Origin: Pseudomarimonas sp964350895
GTDB taxonomy: Bacteria; Pseudomonadota; Gammaproteobacteria; Xanthomonadales; Xanthomonadaceae
DNA length: 25,946 nt
Direction of reading: 5' to 3'
Assembly (NCBI GenBank): GCA_964350895.1
Contig: CAYGMG010000049.1
Coordinates: 1 to 25,946 of the forward strand
Position numbers and translations under genes: made by a program. The stretch's first letter is position 1. Each line of letters opens with the position of its first letter. Below the pieces are notes generated by a model, which ran no database searches, was not told the origin of the DNA, and worked only from the letters and a program-made list of their open reading frames with translations. Positions 19,125 through 25,946 of this stretch are shown piece after piece.

Positions 19125-21710
19125 TCAGCCCTCGATTGGAACCGCGCCGGGTGCCACGGCTGCTGGCAGGGCCGCGGCGAGGGCCTGTGCCGCGCTGTCC
19201 GGCGCGCACTGGCCGGGCATCTGTTGATTGATGCGCGCCAGCGCCAGTGCGCGCTCGGCGAGATTGACCGGGTGCAGGCTGCCGCCAGCGATGCGTTCGG
19301 CGACCGCGCGTCCGACCTGCGCTTCCAGCCAGGCGCAGTCCGGCAGCGCCGCGCTTGCATCCTCGCTGTCCAGCAAGGCGTGCATCCTGGTGACCCGGAA
19401 CAGGTAGGGCGCGCGGATCGGGTCGATGGCCTGCAGCCCGGCCAGCGCGCCGCGGGCATCACCGGCGCGCAGCTGAGCCTGCGCTTCGACCAGCCGGGCG
19501 AGATCGCGCAGCGGCTGCGGTCCGAAGGCGTCGGCGGCCTGAGTCCAGCGGTCGAGCCGTGCCTGATCCGGGCGCTCAGCGTGCCGGGCCAGGACCCAGG
19601 CGATGGCGGCGGCCTGGTCGAGCAGGCTGCGTGCTTCCTGCCGCGAGCTGCTGGCGGCAAGCTCGACAAGCCGCGTCAGCTCGGCTTCGGCGGTCGCCTG
19701 CCAGTCGGCTGAACCGGCGTAGGGTCCGATCGCCGCCTGCATTGCTGCGACCATCGATTGTCCGGTCGGCGGCCAGGCGCTGCTGCGTGGGCCCAGCGTG
19801 GCGAGCGCGTCGCGGAAGCCGGCCCAATCGCCCTGCAGCAGGTGCAGCGACAGCCGCGCCTGTTCGGTGATTTCGCGCTCGGACTGCTGGCGCTCGGCGT
19901 CGCGCAGGTCGAGCACGGCAAGTGCGGCGGTGAACTCGCCGCTGACTGCCAGGGTCAGTGCGTACTCCGGACCGTTGCCGATCAGCCCCGAGGCATTGGC
20001 CTCGGCGAACTCCTCGCGGGCGCCGTCGAGATCGCCGCTGAGCAGGCGGCAGCGGGCGATCTCGTAGCGGCGCATGCCCTTGTCGGCGACGGTCTCCTGC
20101 GCGCCAGCCGGCAGCTCGTTGAGCGCCGGGCCGCAGTCGTTGCCGTGCTCGATGGCGAAGTAGGCGAGGTTGTAGCGCGCCCGCGCGTCGTCCGGATAAA
20201 GATCGACGAAGGCGCGCCAGGCGCCGAGCATGTCGCGGGTGCTGCCGTAGCTGTTGACCGTCGCCTCGACGAACAGCCGTTCGCGCTGGCTGAGCCGCTC
20301 GACCCGCGCGGCGGCGCGCATCAGGTCCTCCTCGGCTTCGGCGTAGCGCTTGTCGATCAGCAGCAGGGTCGAGCGGGCCAGATAGGCAAGGGCGAAATCC
20401 GGATCCAGTCGCAGAGCCTCCCCGACCAGGGCCATCGCCGCGTCGTAGCGCTGCTCGCGCTTGGCCTGGTTGCCGGCGACCAAGGCGCGCACCGCGTCCA
20501 GGCTGGGGCTGGTCACCTGGGCCAGCGGCGGACCACTGCTGTCGATGGCGGCAAGGGACTCGCCGAGATCGCCGCGCAGGTCGCGCAGCACGGCATCCAC
20601 CGCGCCAATGAGCTGGTCCGGCTCCAGAGCGTCCTGGAAATGGCTATACACGGTGGCCTGGGTGTTCGGGTCGACTAGCTCGGCGGTGAAGCGCAGGCGG
20701 CCGCCGGACTGGTGGATGGTCGGCAGCAGCAGGGCGCGAGCGCCTAGCCGCAGGGCCAGTTCGCTGCCGCGGTCGCGGTCGACGGTGGCATCGCGGGCCA
20801 GCGCCATCTGCGCCAGGCCCTCGCGGGTCCGTCCTCGGCTGATCGTGTTGACGTGTCGCGACTGCTCCAAGCCCTGGCGCAGGGCGTAGTCGAGGGGCGC
20901 GTCGATGTCGCGGTCCTCGCTCAGGTTGCGCAGGTCGCCGACCAGCAGCCAGTCGCGCTCGACAAAGGCAATCGCCGGGGCCGGCTCGAACAGGTACCAC
21001 AGCGGCGCCGCGGCGAGTCCAAGCGCGAGCACGGCGTAGATCGGCGGCCAGCGATACCAGGGCCGCAGCCGGCGCGCCTTGATCTTGTTCCGCGGCGGCT
21101 GCAGCGTCCGGCCATCGGCGGCGACCTCGAACACCGGCAGCGCGGCGCTCACCCCGTAAAGCCGGTACTGACCGTGTTCCTGCCAGCGCGGCTTCCATGC
21201 CGCCGGCAGCTCGCTGCGTGCCCTGAGTGCCAGCGAGTACGCCGACTCCGAGAGCAGGATCTGCCCAGGGTCGGCAAGGCTCATCAGGCGCGCCGCGATG
21301 GCCTTGGCCAGGCCCTCGACCTCAACCGGCTTGGCGCCGCCGGCGACTTCCTCGGGCCGGTTGCGCCAGCTCAACAGCTCGCCGACGTGGATCCCGACCC
21401 GGGTCCGCAGCAAGGCGCCGCTCTCGGCACCGAGCCGGGCCAGCCGCTGCTGGTAGTCGATGGCGAAGGCCACCGCTTCGATCGGCCGCTCGAACAGGGC
21501 GAGGAAACCATCGGTCTTGTCGATCTCCTGGCCGTGATGGCGGATCAGGGCCTGCCGGGCGATGCGATCGTGCTCGCGCAGCAGCAGTGAGGCCTCGGCA
21601 TCACCCAGGCGCTCGATCATCGCTGTCGAATCTGCGAGGTCACAGACCAGCACGCAGCGCAGGCGCGGCGCGTCGGCAGTCTGGGCAGGGTCGACCTCGG
21701 GCGCCAACAT
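19125..21710 (-). CDS. Putative peptide-modification-system cyclase (class III nucleotidyl cyclase-TPR)
   Basis: The 861-residue protein has an N-terminal class III adenylate/guanylate cyclase domain (about 15-195; VLVCDLADST with metal-binding D24, DKTDGFLALFERP with K65/D67, GIHVGELL, AARLMSLADPGQILLSESAY with R141), one membrane segment (about 222-241) and a TPR-rich periplasmic part (about 245-830). The transition-state Asn normally two positions before AAR appears replaced (KAIAARL). I match it to the family NCBI calls 'putative peptide modification system cyclase' (TIGR04510, from memory), known beside the peptide and dehydrogenase families above. Whether it makes cAMP/cGMP is open. The ATG at 21710 is used. 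It converges on the peptide gene and is divergent from the MASE1 gene. Confidence 0.85.
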   Translation of the reverse strand: MLAPEVDPAQTADAPRLRCVLVCDLADSTAMIERLGDAEASLLLREHDRIARQALIRHHGQEIDKTDGFLALFERPIEAVAFAIDYQQRLARLGAESGALLRTRVGIHVGELLSWRNRPEEVAGGAKPVEVEGLAKAIAARLMSLADPGQILLSESAYSLALRARSELPAAWKPRWQEHGQYRLYGVSAALPVFEVAADGRTLQPPRNKIKARRLRPWYRWPPIYAVLALGLAAAPLWYLFEPAPAIAFVERDWLLVGDLRNLSEDRDIDAPLDYALRQGLEQSRHVNTISRGRTREGLAQMALARDATVDRDRGSELALRLGARALLLPTIHQSGGRLRFTAELVDPNTQATVYSHFQDALEPDQLIGAVDAVLRDLRGDLGESLAAIDSSGPPLAQVTSPSLDAVRALVAGNQAKREQRYDAAMALVGEALRLDPDFALAYLARSTLLLIDKRYAEAEEDLMRAAARVERLSQRERLFVEATVNSYGSTRDMLGAWRAFVDLYPDDARARYNLAYFAIEHGNDCGPALNELPAGAQETVADKGMRRYEIARCRLLSGDLDGAREEFAEANASGLIGNGPEYALTLAVSGEFTAALAVLDLRDAERQQSEREITEQARLSLHLLQGDWAGFRDALATLGPRSSAWPPTGQSMVAAMQAAIGPYAGSADWQATAEAELTRLVELAASSSRQEARSLLDQAAAIAWVLARHAERPDQARLDRWTQAADAFGPQPLRDLARLVEAQAQLRAGDARGALAGLQAIDPIRAPYLFRVTRMHALLDSEDASAALPDCAWLEAQVGRAVAERIAGGSLHPVNLAERALALARINQQMPGQCAPDSAAQALAAALPAAVAPGAVPIEG

Positions 21711-22026
21711 GGCGGTGCATCCACGTACTGCGGTCGGCCGATTCTAGCCCCCGGCGGCAAAGCCCGGGCAGTCTGCGCTGCCAATGTTCCGACCAACGGC
21801 CACTCGGGGCCTTGGATCTGAGCGGCTCGACGCTGCGAGGCGGCCTGCTCGCGCCAGGCAAGGGACGCGCGCGTTCGGCCTTGGGCGAGCACTTCCGGTG
21901 GCGGTTCACGATAGGATCAGAGCCCGACCCCGGATGCAGAGCGCCCATGCGCGTGCCACCCCGCGCCAGCCGGAATATGCCCGCCCGCCGTGCGCCATCG
22001 CCGCTCGCGACCGGACGACGCGCGCC
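21711..22026. other. Divergent intergenic region between the cyclase and MASE1 genes
   Basis: These 316 bp separate two divergent genes and should hold both promoters. The MASE1 reading frame stays open back to 21784, but that part (Arg-rich, no hydrophobicity) does not look coding. No dyad, repeat or convincing sigma-70 pair was found. The sequence stays GC-rich throughout. Confidence 0.4.
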
Positions 22027-25000
22027 ATGAGCAAGGCGCCGCGGGTGATGCTCCGTGGGCTGGTCCTGAGTGCGGCCTATATAGGCGCCGGTCTGTTTGG
22101 GCTCGGCCTGCCCTCGGTCGACGAGTACATCGCCCTGCTCTGGCTGCCCTCGGGCATCGCCCTTGCCGCCCTGACCCGCTGGGGTCGCGGCTACTGGCCG
22201 TTCGTGGCGCTGGGCTCGATCTCGATCAATCTGTGGCTGAGCGGGAGCCCGGCCATGGCGGTCTGGGCCGGACTGGGCGCCACCGCCGCTGCTGTGCTCG
22301 GCGCGCACCTGCTGCGCGATATCCACTTCGAGGCCGACGTGCTTCCGGTGCGCGCGCTGTGGCGCCTCGGGGTGCCGGTGGCGCTGGGCTGCTCCCTGCT
22401 GGCCGCGGCCAACGGCACCCTGGCGCTGTGGAGCCTTGGCATGCTTGCGTCCTCCGAGTACCTGCCGGCCCTGCTCGGCTGGACGCTCGGCGATGCGGCG
22501 GGCGTCCTGCTCGGCGGCCTGCCCTTGCTGTGCGTCAGCCGCGCCAAGCTGCAGCTGCCCGACAGCTGGTCGCGGCGCGCGGAACTGGCCGCCGTGCTCG
22601 GCCTGACCGCCTTGTTCAGCCTCGGACACAGCCTGCTCGGCATCGATCTGCTCAACGTCGGCATGTTGCCGGCCGCGCTGGTAGTGTGGATGGGTCTGCG
22701 TTTCGGTTTGCTGCACAGCGCTGGCCTGGCCAGCCTGATCGCGGTGCTCTCGGCCCTGCACCTGATCTATCAGCACCCGGTCGAGTCGCAGACGATGAGC
22801 GTGGGCGAGATCCTGCGCCAATGGGCGGGCGGCGTGAGCAACGCGCTGGCGGCGATGGTCGTCGCCGTACTGACCGCCTCGCGCGAACAGAGCCTGCTGG
22901 CCCTGCGCGAGAGCGAGCGTCGCTATCGCGACCAGATCGAGCTGGCCAGCGAAGCCATCGTGGTGGTTGACGTTGGCGCAGGCCGCTTCGTCGAGGCCAA
23001 CCAGCAGGCGGCGCGGCTGTTCGGACTGAGTCGCGAGCGCCTGCTGCACAGCTCGCCGGTCGAGCTCAGCCCTGCGCGCCAGCCGGACGGCCGTACCTCG
23101 GCCGAGGCGGCTGCCGACTACCTGCAGGCGGCCGTGGATGGCCAGCCGGTGAATTTCTTCTGGGAGCACCAGCGTGCCGACGGCACCGTGGTCGCCTGCG
23201 AGATCTGGCTGTCGCGCCTGCCCGATCCCGAGCGCGTGCTGGTCCGCGGCCTGCTCGCCGACATGACCGCCCGGCGCAATGCCGAACGCCTGGAGCGCGA
23301 GAACGAGCAGCGCTGGGCACTGGCCCTTGAAGCCAGCGGCGACGGGGTCTGGGACTGGCATATCGTCGACAACATGGAGTTCCTGACCCCGCGGCTGAAG
23401 GCGATGTTCGGCTATGCCGAGGACGAGCTGTCCAACTCGCCCAATGCGCTCGACTCGCGCACCCATCCGGATGACATGGAGGCGATGCGCCGTGCCCGCG
23501 AGGAGCATTTCTCCGGTCGCGCCGCTGCCTATGTCAACGAGCACCGGGTGCGCTGCAAGGACGGTAGCTGGAAGTGGGTGCTAAGTCGCGGCGCCGTGGT
23601 CAGCCGGGATGCCGAAGGGCGCCCGCTGCGCATGGTCGGCACCCACACCGACATCAGCGAGCGCAAGCAGACCGAAGAGCTGATCTGGCGACAGGCGCAC
23701 TTCGACCCGCTGACCGGCCTGCCCAACCGACGCTTGTTCCGCGATCGCCTGCAGGCCGCCATCGAGCGCTGCGAGCGCGAGGGCGGCAGTCTCGCGGTGA
23801 TGTTCGTCGACCTCGATGGCTTCAAGGAGATCAACGACACCCTGGGCCACGAGAAGGGTGACCAGCTGCTGGTCGAGGCCGCCGCACGGATCCGCGGCGA
23901 AGTGCGCCTGGTCGACCTTGCCGGCCGCCTGGGTGGCGATGAGTTCACCGTGTTGGTGGCCGAGTCCCCGGACCGCGACGACGTCGACGAGCTGGCCGGC
24001 CGCCTGCTGGCCGCGGTGAACCAGGCCTTCGTCATCGATGGCCAGCAGTGCTTTGTCTCGGCATCGATCGGCGTCAGCCTGTATCCCGAAGACGCCACCA
24101 GCGTCGGCGAGCTGTTCAAACATGCCGACCAGGCCCTGTACGCGGCCAAGGACCGCGGCCGCAACCGCAGCAGCTATTTCACCGCTGATCTCGAGTCCGC
24201 CACCGAACAGCGCGTGCGGATCGCCCGTGAGCTGCGCAATGCGCTGCCCGCCGGGCAGCTCAGCCTGCACTACCAGCCGATCGTCGATCTGCGCTCGGGA
24301 CTGCTGCGCAAGGTCGAGGCCCTGCTGCGCTGGCAGCACCCGGAGCTGGGCATGGTCAGCCCGGCCGAGTTCATTCCGGTAGCCGAGCAAAGCGGGCTGA
24401 TAAGCGATATCGGCGACTGGGTTTTCGACAGCGCGCTGGCCCAGGTGGCGAGCTGGCGGCAGTCGTTGCATCCGGAGTTCCAGATCACCCTGAACGTGTC
24501 GCCGGTGCAGTTCCGCGCCGAGCCGGCCTATCTGGGCCGCTGGCTGGCAAGGCTGGCCGAGAGTGGACTGCCCGGCCGCGCCCTGGTGCTGGAGATCACC
24601 GAGGGCATCCTGCTTGATCCGGGCAGCGGACCCGAGGAACGCCTGGCGCGCCTGCGCCAGTCCGGCATGGCGATCTCGATCGATGACTTCGGCACCGGCT
24701 TTTCATCGCTGTCCTACCTGCATCGCTACGAGATCGATTACGTCAAGATCGACCAGAGCTTCGTCCACGGGCTGGGCGATGATCCGCGCGCGCTGGCGCT
24801 GTGCAACGCGATCATCGCCATGTCCCACGCGCTCGGTTTCCAGGTGGTCGCCGAAGGCGTGGAGCGCGCCACCCAGCTGGACCTGCTGGAGGCCTCGGGC
24901 TGCGACTACGCCCAGGGCTACTACTTCGACCGGCCGCTGCCGGCGGACCAGCTCCCGGCCAGCCTCGGGCGCATCGAGCAGAAGCTCTGGAGCCATGCCG

Positions 25001-25065
25001 CAACCAACAGCGGCGGCAAGCCGCTGCGCCCGGTGATCGAGCGCGGCCGTGGAGGCGGCGGATGA
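22027..25065 (+). CDS. MASE1-PAS-PAS-GGDEF-EAL membrane c-di-GMP protein
   Basis: The 1012-residue protein has an N-terminal MASE1 sensor with about eight membrane segments (1-290, LLWLPSGIALAALTRWGRGYWPFVALGS), a PAS domain (about 300-420), a second PAS with PAC (about 430-555, ending VGTHTDISERKQTEEL), GGDEF (about 560-720) and EAL (about 735-985). The cyclase motif GGDEF (636-640) is intact with inhibitory RLVD five residues before it. The phosphodiesterase motifs are intact: EAL (764-766), NVSP, ITEGILL, DDFGTGFSSLSYL, KIDQSF and EGVE. It may both make and degrade c-di-GMP. The ATG at 22027 is chosen because the first membrane segment follows directly. The response regulator 70 bp downstream is a likely partner. 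Confidence 0.95.
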   Translation: MSKAPRVMLRGLVLSAAYIGAGLFGLGLPSVDEYIALLWLPSGIALAALTRWGRGYWPFVALGSISINLWLSGSPAMAVWAGLGATAAAVLGAHLLRDIHFEADVLPVRALWRLGVPVALGCSLLAAANGTLALWSLGMLASSEYLPALLGWTLGDAAGVLLGGLPLLCVSRAKLQLPDSWSRRAELAAVLGLTALFSLGHSLLGIDLLNVGMLPAALVVWMGLRFGLLHSAGLASLIAVLSALHLIYQHPVESQTMSVGEILRQWAGGVSNALAAMVVAVLTASREQSLLALRESERRYRDQIELASEAIVVVDVGAGRFVEANQQAARLFGLSRERLLHSSPVELSPARQPDGRTSAEAAADYLQAAVDGQPVNFFWEHQRADGTVVACEIWLSRLPDPERVLVRGLLADMTARRNAERLERENEQRWALALEASGDGVWDWHIVDNMEFLTPRLKAMFGYAEDELSNSPNALDSRTHPDDMEAMRRAREEHFSGRAAAYVNEHRVRCKDGSWKWVLSRGAVVSRDAEGRPLRMVGTHTDISERKQTEELIWRQAHFDPLTGLPNRRLFRDRLQAAIERCEREGGSLAVMFVDLDGFKEINDTLGHEKGDQLLVEAAARIRGEVRLVDLAGRLGGDEFTVLVAESPDRDDVDELAGRLLAAVNQAFVIDGQQCFVSASIGVSLYPEDATSVGELFKHADQALYAAKDRGRNRSSYFTADLESATEQRVRIARELRNALPAGQLSLHYQPIVDLRSGLLRKVEALLRWQHPELGMVSPAEFIPVAEQSGLISDIGDWVFDSALAQVASWRQSLHPEFQITLNVSPVQFRAEPAYLGRWLARLAESGLPGRALVLEITEGILLDPGSGPEERLARLRQSGMAISIDDFGTGFSSLSYLHRYEIDYVKIDQSFVHGLGDDPRALALCNAIIAMSHALGFQVVAEGVERATQLDLLEASGCDYAQGYYFDRPLPADQLPASLGRIEQKLWSHAATNSGGKPLRPVIERGRGGGG

Positions 25066-25135
25066 TGCGCCGGGACAGGCTTGGCCGAGTGCGGCACCAG
25101 GCGGGCGCGCCGGGCCGCGGATGGAGCGCGCCGGC

Positions 25136-25822
25136 ATGCCCCTGAGCATCCTGCTCGCCGACGACCACCCCTTGTTCCGCGACGCGCTGCGCCGGGTGGT
25201 CGAGCAGGCCGCGCCCGGGGCCGCAGTGATCGAGGCCGACAGCGTGCCGGCCCTGCTCGATGCACTCGCCAAACAGCCGCGGATCGACCTTGTCCTGCTC
25301 GACCTTGGCATGCCCGGCGCCGAGGGGTTCAGCGCGCTGATCCACCTGCGCGCCCAGCATCCCGCCCTGCCGGTGCTGGTGGTCTCGGCCAGCGAGGACG
25401 CCGCCCTGATCCGTCGCGCGCTTGGCCACGGCGCGGCGGGCTTCGTACCCAAGTCCAGCCCGCTGTCGCGGATGGTCGAGGCGCTGCGCGCGGTGCTCGA
25501 CGGAGAGCGCTGGCTGCCGCCCGGACTTTCGACCGCGCCCCTGGCTGCCGACGAGGCCGAGCTGGCGGCGCGGGTGGCCGAACTCACCCCGCAGCAGTTC
25601 CGCGTGCTGGGCATGCTCTGCGCTGGCCTGCTCAACAAGCAGATTGCCTGGGAGCTGAGCGTTTCCGAGGCCACGGTCAAGGCGCACATGACCGCGGTGC
25701 TGCGCAAGTTCGGCGCGCATTCGCGGACCCAGGTGGCGCTGATGGCGGCGCGTCTGGGGATCGAGCCGCCGGGCAGCTTGGAGGCTCAGCCGAGCCCTGC
25801 CGGCGCGGATCCCCGTACCTAG
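25136..25822 (+). CDS. NarL/FixJ-family response regulator
   Basis: The 228-residue protein has a receiver domain (1-125; ILLADDHPLFRDAL with D9/D10, phospho-acceptor D56 in LVLLDLGMPG, S84, K105) and a LuxR-type helix-turn-helix (about 148-210; LTPQQFRVLGMLCAGLLNKQIAWELSVSEATVKAHMTAVLRKFGAHSRTQ). The start is the ATG at 25136 with GGAG 9 nt upstream; an ATG at 25121 adds five residues. No histidine kinase is within the window; the preceding GGDEF-EAL gene has none, so the kinase is elsewhere, perhaps beyond the right edge. Target genes are unknown. Confidence 0.94.
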   Translation: MPLSILLADDHPLFRDALRRVVEQAAPGAAVIEADSVPALLDALAKQPRIDLVLLDLGMPGAEGFSALIHLRAQHPALPVLVVSASEDAALIRRALGHGAAGFVPKSSPLSRMVEALRAVLDGERWLPPGLSTAPLAADEAELAARVAELTPQQFRVLGMLCAGLLNKQIAWELSVSEATVKAHMTAVLRKFGAHSRTQVALMAARLGIEPPGSLEAQPSPAGADPRT

Positions 25823-25946
25823 TGTCCTGTCCCGGAAGTATGTTGTTGAAGTCGCGACGCGGATGCGTCGTCGAGGCAAGGCGCGAGAAGGAGGCATAGC
25901 AGCGCTATGGTGACGACGAGGAACGCAGCATCGACGGCGCAGACCG
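25823..25946. repeat. Structured sequence resembling a dispersed intergenic repeat, cut by the window end
   Basis: Directly after the regulator stop the sequence contains stem-loops CGACGC/GCGTCG (25855-25860 with 25865-25870), CATAGC/GCTATG (25895-25900 with 25904-25909) and an enclosing GTCGTC/GACGAC pair (25867-25872 with 25912-25917). The stretch beginning AGTGTCCTGTCCCGGAAGTA is one I recall as recurring between genes in proteobacterial genomes. It runs off the window and no gene is visible. Confidence 0.5.

Noticed and set aside
21784..22026. N-terminal extension of the MASE1 protein by 81 residues
   Set aside because: Arg-rich sequence without hydrophobic segments; MASE1 proteins start just before the first membrane segment.
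21640..23544. A 634-codon open frame on the minus strand
   Set aside because: It lies antisense to the cyclase promoter region and the MASE1-GGDEF-EAL gene. Its translation is rich in Gln, His and Arg with no domain, the usual shadow in high-GC DNA.

Overview
The window is GC-rich bacterial DNA with densely packed, high-GC3 genes. The layout looks like a gammaproteobacterium of the Xanthomonadales/Lysobacterales: an mlaFEDCB-mlaA operon, ubiJ-ubiB, TruC, and above all a three-gene set that I know, from memory of NCBI protein-family names, mainly from xanthomonads ('putative modified peptide', 'putative peptide maturation dehydrogenase', 'putative peptide modification system cyclase'). The genus cannot be fixed from this sequence. 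No tRNA, rRNA, CRISPR array, transposase or phage gene was seen. Dispersed-repeat-like DNA sits at both window edges.

Layout. Positions 1-181 are structured intergenic repeat DNA. Positions 182-5022, minus strand, form one operon-like run, mlaF-E-D-C-B-A, a small exported protein and folE, most of them overlapping or nearly so; the Mla genes encode the retrograde phospholipid transport system between outer and inner membrane. Next on the minus strand come truC (5105-5863), a PAS-PAS-GGDEF protein with an altered GGQEF signature (5937-7349), a small membrane-anchored protein (7592-7990), and ubiB/ubiJ for ubiquinone synthesis (8116-10409).

Positions 10481-16266 are accessory in character: a TIR-like protein that seems to lack the catalytic glutamate (minus), a divergent intergenic region with a 22-bp perfect dyad, an ECF-type sigma factor and a membrane anti-sigma-like protein (plus), then, converging on them, a small membrane protein and a 994-residue exported TPR-CHAT protein with an intact His/Cys dyad (minus). 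Positions 16442-17344 encode an ACT domain fused to a GFA zinc domain.

Positions 17378-21710 are the most interesting stretch, a RiPP-like cassette: a SagB/nitroreductase-type dehydrogenase (minus), a 99-residue peptide with a nitrile-hydratase-like leader (plus, divergent from the dehydrogenase), and a class III nucleotidyl-cyclase/TPR membrane protein (minus, convergent with the peptide). As inference, the peptide would be the substrate, the dehydrogenase the modifying enzyme and the cyclase-TPR protein a membrane partner or signalling component. No YcaO, lanthionine synthetase, radical SAM enzyme, peptidase or transporter is present, so the chemistry is open.

The right end (22027-25822) has a MASE1-PAS-PAS-GGDEF-EAL protein with both catalytic motifs intact, followed by a NarL/FixJ-type response regulator; together they look like a signalling pair. 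A structured sequence resembling a dispersed repeat starts just after the regulator and runs off the window.
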